Below the pieces are notes generated by a model. The model was not told the origin of the DNA. It did not search any database and saw only the letters and a program-made list of their open reading frames with translations. Shown piece by piece: positions 1-11,366 of a DNA stretch of 64,000 bases. This stretch comes from Oscheius dolichura. Taxonomy: Eukaryota; Nematoda; Chromadorea; Rhabditida; Rhabditidae. Where the stretch lies: contig OW051497.1 in assembly GCA_932521035.1 (NCBI GenBank), positions 7,130,001 through 7,194,000 on the forward strand, in the 5' to 3' direction. The stretch's first letter is position 1; each line of letters starts with the position of its first letter. The position numbers were made by a program, and so were the translations under genes.

Positions 1-1285
1 AGTTAACTACGCTTTGTGATGACTGCGCAATGACCTTATTAGAGAGGGTAGACTCCTTGGGGATGGTGATGAGATGAAGAAAAGGGAGAAAAGGATTTGA
101 ATGATGGTGAAGAAGAAAAAATTGAGGCGCGTCTGCATCGGCGAGGCAAATATCCAGGTCACTCATAGCCTCAGGCAACGCCTGTTATTACTATTATTCA
201 AATTGAAGAAGAGCTCCGTCGAGTAAATATGTAGACTTCTGGGAGAGGGAGAGAGGGGAGGAAGATTTAAAATTTACTCTATAAACCATTACAATACGAT
301 TATGATAAAATGTAAATAAGACAGGATCAATGGATGGGAAACAAGATGCATGAGAGGAGCCCCTTTAAAACAAAAACGATAGTTATCCGATTTCAAGAAG
401 GATTGTATTTCGTGATAACTTTTTAAAGCAAAGCTTTCCCTTGGTATTATTGGGGGGAAGGATTCACAGCAAATAACAGAAAGGGTAAGGAGGCCCCCCA
501 TGACGGGTAAACAATTTGTTTTGCTTATGATTTTGCTTTTTGAAATGACTGGATTTTCACGTTTCGAGGGGTCTATGGTCTATAGCATAACAATGGATAA
601 AGACTCAAGGCACAAGGTTGAGAAGAGGCGTCATGGGAGCGGCACATATGAATTATTCCTGAAAAAGGCTAAAGTCTCGAGATTAGAAAGGGAAGAAGGG
701 AACGTAGGTCGCTTTGGACTAAAGTAAAACGTGACAGATGCAAGTGCACTTCAGCATTCTTCCGGTTTAGAAATAGAAGTTGCTGTGAGTGATTAGCAAA
801 AGGTCAAGTTATGGGCTTACAGACATATGTTTTTTTTTCAGATTTGACATAATGGTGGGGAAACTTGGCCAGTTGAGGCAGAATATGCATTTTTTAATAT
901 TCCGCCACCTAAGTTTGTAGCGTACATCGGGGGATTTGGCAGTAGGAAAATCTTTGAGAATAAATATATCGCCCCCTCGTGGAGTCTTAAAAGTTGTGAG
1001 CACTCTTTCGCCCTTGTCAGTCATAACGGTGTTGGAAATATGTTTTTTCCCTTTCTAGGAACCATTTTGTGCTATCTTAACTGGGTCTTGTCGTTCCCAC
1101 CGTCATTAGAGGAACGCAAGATAATACAGTGCCTTTCGTAATATGCAGTAAATTGATTGTTTGTGAGGACAGCGACCTCAGTTCCTTTAGCGTTTCATTT
1201 AGACAAATCTCGCTTTCCTTATCCTCACGCTAGTCGTATTTTAAAGGCTTATTCTTATCTAAAACTTTACTTTTATTAAAACATC
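1..1285. other. Left edge, no convincing gene
   Basis: No complete gene is recognisable here. A short plus-strand stretch from base 3 contains a C-D-D-C-like motif followed by a Leu-rich helix. It could be the last exons of a gene entering from the left, with a possible GT-AG intron at 48-157, but it is too short to name. An ORF at 500-727 begins with a hydrophobic, signal-like segment, but it has no splice or homology support and I leave it uncalled. Confidence 0.3.
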
Positions 1286-1297
1286 TCTTTCAGCAAA

Positions 1298-2084
1298 ATG
1301 GTAACGCCAAGAAATCCGACAAGAGCCAGACAGGCAGCAAAGAAAAAAAGAAGCCCACCTGCTACAAATAGAAAAGTTGTTAGGAAAATGACAGCGGCTG
1401 ATGATAGAAACAGTGCTACGATGCCCTCGGCTCCAAGCCAAATTGAAGAACCAGTGAATATGGGCAGAAGAGTAACAAGAAGTCAAGTCAAACGCGGAAT
1501 TGTCTTGGAGACTCAGGCCGAAAGTGAGAATACATCGACGACCGCGTCTCGCGCCGTCCCTCCACCACCTTCGGATTTACCTCCAACCCCAGCAGTTCCC
1601 ACTCGGGATGAGAAGACACCAGAGAAGAAGCAAGATCCTCCTTCACACCCGCCAGCCCAGGAAACAAGCTCTCAGTACAGTTCGCCGAAGCCCCCACTAT
1701 CGTCCGTGACCGTTGAGGAACTTGAAGAATTTAAAGAGTTGGTACGATGCACTGTCTGTCTCGACATACTTCGAATTCCCATCTACAGGTGTGCCTTTTT
1801 TGTTCCTCTTTTCATTTTCTATTCCAGTGTGTCCGTCTGTTCTCACAAGTTCTGTGAGGTGTGTATCAATCCATGGGTGGAAAAGCACAAAAATTGTCCT
1901 CAATGTAGAAAGGCAGTCGACAGATTAGCCAGAGACACGTTCGCCGAGAATATAGTAGAACTTTTCTACAAAATTAATCCATGTAGGTTCTTACAACTGA
2001 AATTTATCCTAAATTGCTCAAAATAGTCAGTTTCAAACCTATTTTTCAGTGGCTGATCAAAGTCTCCCGTGGTCACCACGGTAA
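1298..2084 (+). CDS. RING-finger protein, probable E3 ubiquitin ligase
   Basis: Three exons: 1298-1788, 1828-1982 and 2050-2084, giving about 226 residues. The first ~140 residues are basic, then Pro/Ser/Thr-rich and probably disordered, and include an RRVTRSQVKR patch. A C3HC4 RING follows. The first zinc pair is CTVC, then VCSHKFCEVC supplies the Cys-x-His-x2-Cys-x2-Cys ligands, and NCPQCR the last pair. The 39 nt intron at 1789-1827 lies inside the RING. It is divisible by three, so the unspliced frame stays open but inserts hydrophobic residues between the zinc ligands. The start is chosen because the acceptor ctctttcag ends 5 nt upstream of the ATG, which fits a spliced leader. AATAAA at 2172-2177 is a likely polyadenylation signal. 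RING proteins of this kind usually recruit E2 enzymes. The substrate and exact family are unknown, and no domain other than the RING is visible. Confidence 0.75.
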
Positions 2085-2433
2085 ATAATGTGGTCAAGGA
2101 GCTGCTAGCCGACATAGAAGACAAAATATTTCAAACGTCATATTTGTTGTCCTTGTTGTTATACTGTCAAAAATAAATGTTTTCGACTTAAATCCCAAAG
2201 AAACTGAAGAAAAATAATCAAATCACGCTTTATTGCCAGTGGGTGTCTTCCTGCCCTGCCATCCGCTCATCGCTGACCCTTCATCGCAACATTGCAGCAG
2301 CATCGGCCTTGAGGTGCTAGTACAACTTCCGATGGGAAGATTCATTTGAATTTCTTCTAGGTTTGATTTTCATAAATGTGTTTAATCTTCGGAAACCAAT
2401 GGAAGGCAGCTGTCTTCATCATTCTAAAATTAC

Positions 2434-2568
2434 CGTACATGTTCCACCGTAAACCATCACTCCACCGTTTTCCGTTTTCCCTGCAGCCTGTTGCATGATG
2501 GCCTCGTCGTTGGTGCATATGAATACAACGCCAGTCAGGATTCTGAGGATCTTCCTTCTGTCAGCTTC
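2434..2568 (-). CDS. Unassigned minus-strand exon, converging on the RING gene
   Basis: Behind an acceptor (aaatttag) an open stretch of about 45 codons runs on the minus strand. It includes LTGVVFICTNDEAIMQQ and a Gly-rich GGVMVYGG motif, and ends at a GT donor (another possible donor lies about 20 nt earlier). Upstream, a stretch ending in a gtaagaag donor near 2612-2620 joins in phase. Downstream, several splice choices end before a minus-strand AATAAA near 2230. The composition looks like a folded protein rather than chance, but I do not recognise the family and have not resolved the full gene. Confidence 0.3.
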
Positions 2569-3003
2569 CTAAATTTCTGGATAAATTTACTGACTCCCTA
2601 CTTCTTACCGACTCTATCTGCAGCCTTGTGTATTGCAGATAATCCCCTACCCTTATGTGCTTAGGAGAAGGTTGACCAGAATGAGCAGATTTAGAAAACG
2701 GTCTCATTTACTACCAAATTATCCACACCGAGTGGTTAAGAAAGAAGGGTAGAGATGTATGCTCCACTGAAAGCATATGATTAAAAGTGGCAAAAGTCAA
2801 GAAAGGAAAAAGAAGTGTGAAAGATTGTTGGTTTGGACGAGTGCAAGTGGACGAGACTTTTGCAGTTATAGGAAAGTTCTCATAATAGTGACAGGCGGGG
2901 AGGGCAGTCTAGGCTGGAAAATCAGCGTACACGAGCGCGCAGGCACAATTCAAAAGGAGATGATGCAATTAGTCAAAATTAGAGCTGCATCGATTACGAA
3001 CAA

Positions 3004-3905
3004 GTGATGAAAAAGACGGCAACCTGTGAGAAAAACGAGGAAAAATGGAAATCTGTCAAAATTGGACTAAAAACGGAGAGAGGGTCCCCGGTAGGACCGA
3101 GTTCCCGCCATCTGGTAGGGGCGGAGGCAGCCTGGCGACAGTGGATTTGTGTCTACGTCTCGCCATTTGCGTGCTCTTTCGTCGTCTCTAACTGTCCCTA
3201 GAACACGAAAACTAGAGGCCCGGAAAGTTATGTTTTAGTACTCTATCATCCCCAGGAGCTACTTACCCTATATATTAAGTCAAATCCATGCGGGAGGTGG
3301 TTTATCAAAGGTAAATGAGAAAATCAGCCTGCGCCTCTCCATTTCTCCCGCTATTTTCACCGATCTCCTCTCCTACCGGTGGGAAAGGGGGCAGAGAGGG
3401 ACGACAAAAGGGAGCTGCAACGTTCTGACTGATTTTGCCAACACTGCCCAAGGGTTTGGAGGAAATTTGACAGACAAGATCGATAACCTCATCTCATCAT
3501 CATCTGCCAACGTGTCGTCAAACTTTCTCTGTTCTTTATGGTCGTTTTTTGTTTAGAAGCTCTTGGGTCACTTTGAACCCAGCTGTTGAACAATAACGGG
3601 CCAGAACAGGCCTAAGTGTTTATGATTGCCGTCGATAAGCTCCTCCCCTTCCTTTCTCGACGGTCAATCCTTCACTCATTCCCTCTCCCTGTATCCTCCG
3701 AGCCATGGCCATTTGATCGCGATTCGAATGTCCCGGGTTCTCTCACACAAGTAGTGACAGAGCTTTCTAGAGTGTCCCGTCGCCTCGTAAACACATGAAT
3801 CTTCGAATTTTTTTCCTCAGCACACTGACATTTTGCGTATGAGTCAATCGCTGTAAGCAGAGAGGAAGATGTGAGAAGCGCACGCCCTCTCTTTCAACAA
3901 CCAAA
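3004..3905. repeat. Dispersed repeat, copy 1 (~0.9 kb)
   Basis: This segment aligns along its length with 4626-5520 at an offset of about 1,620 bp. Shared blocks include ccgagttcccgccatctggt, the stretch around ttgcgtgctctttcgtcgtc, and the later run around attttgcgta. Identity is high in patches with small indels. I see no terminal repeats, long ORF or transposase motif, so it looks like a non-autonomous or decayed element. Short ORFs inside it are probably incidental. Confidence 0.7.
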
Positions 3906-4625
3906 GGGCATAGTCTTTCCAGTTGTTCAGCTCAATATGACCCTAAACGATATATCCATGCTCCGTATCGCGATTTCTCTCTGCGCACTTGGAAAATTTC
4001 TATTTCCTTCAACGCGTGCGAATCCTACACAAGCACACCTTTAAAACTCTCAGACAAAGAAAATATAAAAAAGCAGGCCGTGTCTACTGTCTGCAGTGAC
4101 CAGTGTCTGGAGCTAACTCACCCATCACTTCGACCACTCGGCTTCGTGCACTTTCATTTTTCCAAGCCCTCTTGTTGACAGAATTTTTGTTGTTGTTTGT
4201 TGGAACATGTACCATTCTGGAAGGCACCTCTTCTTCAAAAACAACAAGCAGTGATCAAAACAGTTCCGTCCCATTTTCCTCTTTTGCACCCTGTTTGTAA
4301 AAATTTACAATCACCATTTCTATGATTATGATGGGAACGGTGAACAATTCTGACTTCGCCTCACGGCAGAGAAGTGAATGGGTATGCCCTGGCTGAATTC
4401 TCAGCCAATTCTCTGTACCCACATTGATTCGCAATTCTTTTCACAAATCGATCGAGTTAACTATTATAAAGCGCGGAAGCCTGGAACGATTTCAGAACCT
4501 ATGCTCTCTGCTCTTTCGCATTCTTCTCTTAGACAGCGGGCGACAAGCATGTTCACTTCTGGAGCATTTTCGATAGTCGCCACAGGTGACTTCCTTCCGC
4601 TTTTTTTTGCGGCAATGACTAGATG

Positions 4626-5520
4626 AAGGAAACCTGCAAAAAAACGACGAAAAACGAGAAGTTCTGTCAAAATCGGAGTCAAGCGCACAGCATCCCGGTT
4701 GGACCGAGTTCCCGCCATCTGGTAGGGGACGGAGGGATGCTCGCGGGAGCGAATTTGTGTCTGCGTCTTGCCATTTGCGTGCTCTTTCGTCGTCTCTAAC
4801 CGCCCCTAGAACACAAGAACTGGAGACCCAGAAGGCTATGTTTTCCTACCAGGTCATCTTTAGGGGATAACGATGTAGTATACGAAGTCAACACCGTGAA
4901 AACCGCAGTGCTTGATGGTTAAATGAGAAAGTCGGCCTGCGTCTCTCCATTTCCCCAACTATTTTCCCCACTCTCGTCTCCTATCGGGGGTGAAGGGAAC
5001 AGAGAGGGAGGGCAGTGGGGAGCTGCAACTTTCGACACTGACAATACGCAATGGTTTTTGATGAAATTTGGCAAGCCAGATCGACAGCTCGAACTATTCG
5101 TGTTGATCATAAACACAAACTATAGTAAAGCGAACCTTTCTATAAATCCCATTTGACGATGCGCTGATTTCTATTGAAAAGAGTTTACGCACTTTTGATG
5201 GCGGCCCAGTTGTGGTATAAAAACGTGCCACAATTTGTATAAACAAACCTAATTGTTTATGATAAGCTAGCCTTTCTTCCTCAAGGGTCAATCCTCCGCG
5301 CACTCTCTCTATCTTCCTCCTTCTGTAGCTCTATTATCGCTTTCGAATATCGCAGGTTTCTCTCTCACAAACAGCGATAGATCCTTCCAGAACGTCCCAT
5401 CTCCTCATAAACAGATATGAGTCTTCAACTTTTTTTCTCGGGCCATTTTGCGTAAGAGCAAGTCGCCGTTTGCAGGGAGGGTGATGTGATATACGCACAG
5501 CGCGTCCTTCTGCCTGCTCA
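4626..5520. repeat. Dispersed repeat, copy 2 (~0.9 kb)
   Basis: Second copy of the repeat at 3004-3905, in the same orientation. Its 3' part is followed at about 5540-5660 by a third, partial copy of the sub-block that carries gcatttgatcgct and the ctctct...cataaac run. Copy 2 therefore ends in a small internal tandem duplication. No coding capacity is evident. Confidence 0.7.
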
Positions 5521-5889
5521 CTTTCTCCATCTTTCGCCTTATAGTAATGGGCATTTGATCGCTATTTGATTCGATATTTGAATTTCGCGGGTCTCTCTCC
5601 CTTTTCATAAACATCGGCAGATCGCTGTAGAACGTCCCCTCCCTACGCAAACAAATTTGAATATCGCGGCCGTTTTTATTCTCTCCGGTCAGCGCATTGC
5701 CATTTTCCGTCTGGGTCAGACTGGGCTCGCTCCGACAAAGAGGGGCCAGTCATATATCTCTGTAGTCTATCTGAACCAGATGATTTATTGCACACAGCTC
5801 GCCGACCTGACCAAAAGCGCGCCACGACGTGATTTACGTAACTGGCGCGCTACAGTAATTAAAATTATTTTCCATAGTAAACTGTCTCA

Positions 5890-6172
5890 TCTGGGTGCAT
5901 CTAGTTCTCTTTAGTGGTACATCCGATTTGATTTCTGTTTTTTGCAATCGATTCAGCACATAAGATTGTCTTTTAATAGAGCTTGCCACCTAGATCTGAC
6001 AACTGTATGTAACAAAAAAATCGAAAATGCCACTAAATTTGATGCCATTTATGCATTTTTCATTGTTAGAAGTTCAAACATTTTATTAAAAGACAATTTG
6101 ATGTGCTCTAACGATTGCAAAAAATAGAAATGAAATCGGATGTACAACTAAAGAGAACTAGATGCACCCAGA
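5890..6172. mobile_element. Foldback element with 87 bp inverted arms (MITE-like)
   Basis: Left arm 5890-5976 and right arm 6086-6172 are near-perfect inverted copies, with a handful of mismatches over 87 bp. The outer ends read tctgggtgcatctagttctc and its complement. The 109 bp AT-rich centre has no ORF of note. The structure fits a miniature inverted-repeat transposable element or other foldback DNA. I could not identify a clear target-site duplication in the flanks. A transcript through it would form a long hairpin. Confidence 0.75.
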
Positions 6173-8135
6173 ATAGATGCAAAATTCCTTAACAAAATTT
6201 GAAATTTTCCTTTCGCGGGTGGTATTCTTTTTTCTTTAAAAATATTTTACTCAACATTGCTGACATTGGATTTGTCTAATTTTCATGGCAAACAACTAGT
6301 CACATCGTGAGCAACATTTTGATACCAAGAATGACCAGTAACGCTTCAGAAAACTCTTTTTTAATGGTAAAAGGGGATTTCCTGAACAAAATTCATGAAT
6401 GCCACATTTCTCTCTATTTCTTTGGTATTCTGTGTTTTTCTCCTTTGTTATATAGTAATTCGTGGTCGATAAAACCAGAGAAACCATCCAAAACGCATGA
6501 AAATGCAGAACATTGATTTTGGCATTGGAGCGCTCCGACCTTTAAATTGAGCTGTGTGCAATTCCTGCAGGCTGTTTCCTCGCTCCGTTTAGATTGACTT
6601 TGTCTAGCCGTTTAGTTGATCATTCTGACCAACCGTCTTCCTCTGCGAATATGTCTTGTTGTGTCTGAATCTCGCACAAACCGAGCCGCTGACCGCGATC
6701 CTGATCCCCTTGACCTGTCGTTGTTTTTTCTTACACAGTCACTTAATGTTCTTTCTAAGATCTTACCTTTCTCTTATTCTAATCTTTTGTTTCAGTGGAG
6801 CATATTTTTCTACTTTGTTTTTTTCTATTTGGGTGGATTGGATGGATATGGAGACAAACGATGTCCTTACTGATGATGACCTATGCCGTCTCTTTGTTTA
6901 AAAAGGAACACGGATCTGGAATAGCTAAGTAAGTATTTATAAAACTAGACTAGAAAATACCCGATCTAGATCGATTAAACCTTTAACTAGCGAATTTCGC
7001 AGTTTTTCCATTTGAAACAGACTATAGCAGAACATGATTTAGTCCTGTACCATTCCAAAAGGGTAATAATTGTTTCTGATTTATAAAGTTCTTTAGCTTG
7101 ATAATACGGTTCTTGGTGGAAAAAAACAAGCGTTCCCTTCTCTCTCTCTCTCTCTCTAGCTGCGTTTGAGGCATTGAGCCCTACGGCAGATATAGAAGTA
7201 AAAACGGTGGTGGCCCAAGCTGCAGGAGTTTTAGAAATAAAGAAAAAAGAGAAAGTAAAAAAAAAATAAAAAATGATACAGGCATTTTATCTTATAGCCG
7301 ATGTTGATCAATCAGAATCTAGAAGAGGAAAATTGGCTTGGTATATAACGGTATTTTTCTCATTATTTGTTCTTATGCTGTTCAGCCAGGAATAGGATTA
7401 AGTGCAATTATAGTCTATTGCAAATGGAAAAACTTTTCCCGCGCGACGTAGACCTTCAAATTTTTCGAGTACAAATTCTTCCTAATTTTGAGATTATTAG
7501 ATTTGAGGTGAACTTCGGTTCCTTTCATATTTTTCCTATAGTTTATAGTTCAAAGAAGCAAAAGCAATGATAAAAACAACCAAAACATGTGTGGAATCTA
7601 GATAAAAATGCATGCAAAAATTTGAGGTTGGACCATCTAGACACCCGGTTGGCCGATCTAGATCCGATTTATCCTTTAAAAAATTCAATTTTCGATTTTT
7701 TGCATTAGAAATGGATATATAAAATTTCAGCGAGATAGCCATCCCCAGCTCCGTCTGAGGCGGAGAACGATCGGATGAAGGAAGGACCAAGAAAGGGAAA
7801 ATAGGGGGCTCAGAAGAATGGGAAGGTCTACGGACCCAAGAACTAAAGAAGGGTAAAGCGGACAAGATAAAGGAAACGAGGGACAAGGGAGCGAAAGAAG
7901 TAAAATGTTTTGAGTACGGTTAAATAAATTATTTATTTGCACACAACGTTTTTGCTCTCTCTCTACATCAAATTGGGATACCTTGATGCATTATTATACC
8001 AATTTGGGCATTCGACACTAAAATAGTCTTAAAGATTATAATTCCCCGAAGTATATTGGAGTTTCAAACGCTCTAGAGAGTTTGCAACAAGGAAATGTTT
8101 ATTGTCAAATATCACGGCCAATCAAAGAAAACCAG
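6173..8135. other. Non-coding AT-rich region with short repeats
   Basis: A (TC)n run lies at about 7139-7158. A diverged repeat seems to recur at about 6955-7060 and 7640-7740; both copies carry cgatctagat followed by a similar A/T-rich tail. A 34-codon open stretch directly after the TC run (7159-7269) ends near an AATAAA, but it has no partner exon. I see no supported gene. Confidence 0.4.
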
Positions 8136-8139
8136 GTCG

Positions 8140-8703
8140 TTACTTGATCTCAAGTATGTTGATTACTTCGTCGTAGAAGCAGACTTTCTTCTCCTTCTCA
8201 CACTCGGTCAGGTAATAGTCTCCATACTGAAGAAATTCAGATTATCTGAGCACAAATAATTTCTTACGAATTTCGGCGTGTATTTGTCCCCTTTTTTGCC
8301 GCACATGCAGTATAACCGGATGTAGGGCTCGAAAGAGTTTCCAGGCTCCGTATACGAATACATTTCTCCTTTAAGGTCCAGTTCCAGGGGGGCCAGGTTA
8401 TTGTGCTTAACAGTGATTTTCCGGGTGATCTTTTCATCGATCCAGCGGTTCCACTAAAATAAAAAATTTGATGAAGAAAGGGGGTATTGATATAAAAGGT
8501 GAAGTAAAGATATTAAAACTTGCCTCTCTTAATTGTATATCACACTGGAACGGTTGCGAGGCCCCATATTCCCCGCAGTAGATCGCGAGATCAACTGAAA
8601 ATCTGACGACAGTCCGGTCGGGGACGTTGTTGATCATATCGAACTCGGGGCTTCCAGCATTAGCGATGGCGACGAGAGGAGCAAGGATGATGGCCAGTCT
8701 CAT
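8140..8703 (-). CDS. Secreted transthyretin-like (TTR) family protein
   Basis: Three exons in transcript order: 8703-8524, 8453-8268 and 8226-8140, giving 150 residues. The protein opens with a clear signal peptide (MRLAIILAPLVAIANA). The remainder has the layout of nematode transthyretin-related proteins: a beta strand ending in YCG, a CDIQLRE strand, an LDLKGE strand, then FEPYIRLYCMCGKK and a final Cys-containing strand pair. The size also fits. These proteins are secreted beta-sandwiches, and some act in cell-corpse recognition or lipid and hormone binding; the role here is unknown. The first intron appears to use a GC donor (GAG|gcaagt). An acceptor (ttcttcag) directly abuts the ATG, so a 5' untranslated exon or spliced leader is likely. 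The family call rests on pattern, not on a search. Confidence 0.55.
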
Positions 8704-9184
8704 CTGAAGAAGACGGAATTGAAAACGACAAGTTTCTAAAGAGACAAGCCAACGATGGGCACAGATAAGCACAAGCTGAAGACTGTAAGCGAGGACTAAC
8801 GCGTCGACTTTGAACGACGCATTCCCTGAAAGGAACGCTAATATAGTCCACGAGGATGTACAAAAAAACAGGCCACGCCCCGTCTATAGTTCATCACCCT
8901 ATAGAAAAAGCATAATCACATTGATTTCCCGGGGCCCTCCCTACTCTTCACTTTATCCAAGAAACACATGACTCTGCCTGGCTCGCCACCCACCAGCAAA
9001 AAACGTCTAGATAAGCCCCGCTAGATAAATAGAATTTATTCAAGGAAATGATAGGGGAAAGTATAGAAGGAGGGGGTTGAAGGCATAATTTTCGAAGAAC
9101 AGGCAGTGATAGACGTCTTTTAAAGATTGTTATGGTCTAGATTCGTTGCACAATATCAATCATCAAATAATCTTTCCATCTGTC

Positions 9185-10147
9185 TCATTTATAATTTTCG
9201 TTGGCGACTGAAATATTTCCCGAGCCATCAATTCCGCAGTTCCATTCCAGTGAATTCAATTTGTGGCCCCAGTCCGCATGAGAATGGTCCTTCTGATAAA
9301 ACTTGCATTGCAATTGCTTCTTCAGGATGCCATCGGGGCCCTGAACATCCATTTCAAAAGGGAAAATACACAAATTATACCTGTAGAATGAAATTTATCT
9401 TTGTTCGGTCTCCCTTCTTACTGGCGTCTATGCCAGCCGTCACCCAATCTGCTGAATATTGCCCACTTTTCGGATCATTAGTAGCTAGCTGAAGATCCGC
9501 TCCACCCAAATGCAACGAACTGAAAGTAAAGGCCATTACCTATGACCATTTGAAGAGTTTACTGGAATTGGATTGGAGGCTTACTCGTTAAACAAACACA
9601 GTAACGAGTATCTGTAGCAAATTTGAAGGTCCTCGACCCGCCATCGAACCTCTCTCCATCAATTTTGAAAGCGATAGGATCTCCGCTGTCACCTTGCCTG
9701 AAACATAATGCTTATGGGCCGCTATAAACACACAATTAGCGGTGGGAAGACGTAACACGGTCCAAAAAACAACAGGGGAAAGATGCTTTCGGTCTCACTA
9801 GGAGAGGGGAAATTATTCAGATGAAATATTAGCAATTGCCTAACCTTATGAATCTAGCCCATCGTTAAAAATTCCAGCCAAGCAAAATTAAAAGGCGAAT
9901 AGTCAGTTATTCTCCTTCTTATTTTGATTACCTCTGTAAATTCTTCCAGTGTTACGAACATAGTAGAGCCCTACCACGTCTAAATTAGATACATTTCCGC
10001 CGCTAGCAAAAAAATACTCTAGCGAATACTAATTAACCAGCGATAAACAAGGGCGAGCCCGGGGAAAAGGACTAAAACGGAAAGCAGGGTACTAATAATC
10101 ATTCACCTGATTGAAATTTGTAGGAGAAAAGTGGAGTTGGGTGGCAT
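9185..10147 (-). CDS. Unidentified multi-exon protein
   Basis: A start at 10147 gives a short first exon to 10107. Further exons lie at about 10006-9930, 9692-9600, 9550-9381 and 9340-9185. Open stretches include VVGLYYVRNTGRIYR, GDPIAFKIDGERFDGG, SADWVTAGIDASKKGDRTK and a C-terminal part with two Cys. The most canonical splice sites around the third exon give clashing phases. The frame closes only with the weaker acceptor ggcaag and a gtttgt donor, so the middle of the model is provisional. I do not recognise the family. A TATAAA-like motif lies about 60 bp upstream of the chosen start. Confidence 0.45.
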
Positions 10148-10847
10148 TGATTCTCAAGGATCGATGCTCTGGCGCCTGGTGCTGCGAGTGCTGACAAGAC
10201 CCTTTATACGTGAAGCTCGAAGCACTTCTAGTCCGGAGAGAGGAGAGATCGATTCTGAATGAATCCCCGGGTTCAGAACTGATGTTGACTCTTCATACGA
10301 AATTGCAATTGTACATGTTGCTGCAAGTAATACGGTCTCAAAGGCTAAAGATGAGCAGATAGAGAGGTAGACTGCCCGAGGGGACACGATTCGTCTGAGC
10401 ATATGGCTATGTGCCTACTAATTATTAATTCTTTTGTTCAACTCTTCAATCGTTGTTTTTGTTGACATCATCGCCGAAAACTGATCTATCGCTGCGTCTG
10501 CAACAAAGAGGAGCGGGGTTAAAATCTCCAGTTGGTCTCTGGGGACCAACGCAGTCCCCTATCCTCTCGTAAAACTAGTCTCCGGGGAGGTTCTTTGTTC
10601 GTTCTCAGAAAAGAACACATGGCAACACAACACACGACCTATAAAACCAACTTATAAAAGGGCATTGTTTTCTTTCTATGGCCAGCTTTCCCTATTTTTT
10701 TGAGAAAAATATCCTCAGTCGACTGATATAAGAAGGCAGCCAATGTTTCTAACCATCAGGATAATTTTGCGCGGATATTTATGATCCCAGAGAGATGGCG
10801 ACCTCCCGCAACATTCACCTATATAGTGCCATATCATAAACAGCCCC

Positions 10848-11186
10848 ATGCGCAAGCTGGTCTGTCTTCTATTCTCCGCCATTCTCCTTGCAGATGCCTA
10901 TAATATTCCACCTACGGGTGTACCAAGGACTGAAAAGGTATTGTTCTTCTTTTAATAGCCACATTTTTTAGATATTCAGACCCAAGTGGATACAATGATT
11001 GCGCAATGTTTTCAAACCTTGTGCAAGGATTGGATGTCCGAGTGTCACTGGTATTGTGATGCAATCAAAGGACCCGTGAGTTAATTACTCCGATTTCACG
11101 CATGCCGAGTTTAGAGCTTCCTTCGGAGATGCAAAGATTGTCTCAGTTGGAGGGGAGCCAATTGTATGGACTGCTTTGAACTCTAG
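10848..11186 (+). CDS. Small secreted Cys-rich peptide
   Basis: Exons 10848-10937, 10980-11075 and 11115-11186 are in phase and encode 85 residues. A signal peptide (MRKLVCLLFSAILLADA) is followed by a mature part with eight cysteines spaced C-x4-C-x6-C-x3-C-x11-C-x2-C-x7-C-x2-C. Eight Cys in about 65 residues suggests four disulfides and a stable extracellular peptide. The spacing does not match ShK or another family I can name. TATATA lies at 10819-10824 and AATAAA at 11212-11217, so the whole transcript is compact. Possible roles include secreted effector, defence peptide or matrix component; the sequence does not distinguish them. Confidence 0.7.
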
Positions 11187-11366
11187 AATCTACGTAATCA
11201 AAAAGAACATGAATAAATATCTCCTTGACATTTTTCTGACATTGTTCTGTAAATGCGAGAAGCATCTGACTTTGTCCGATAGAAAGCGCGACGGTTGCGC
11301 TGATTCATTTTAAAACAAAAAGGAAATGTTGAAACGAATTCCCGTCGATGCTTTGATCACTCCACG

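Noticed and set aside
7159-7269. 34-codon exon-like stretch after the TC run
   Set aside because: The TC run mimics a polypyrimidine acceptor, but no upstream exon or homology supports it.
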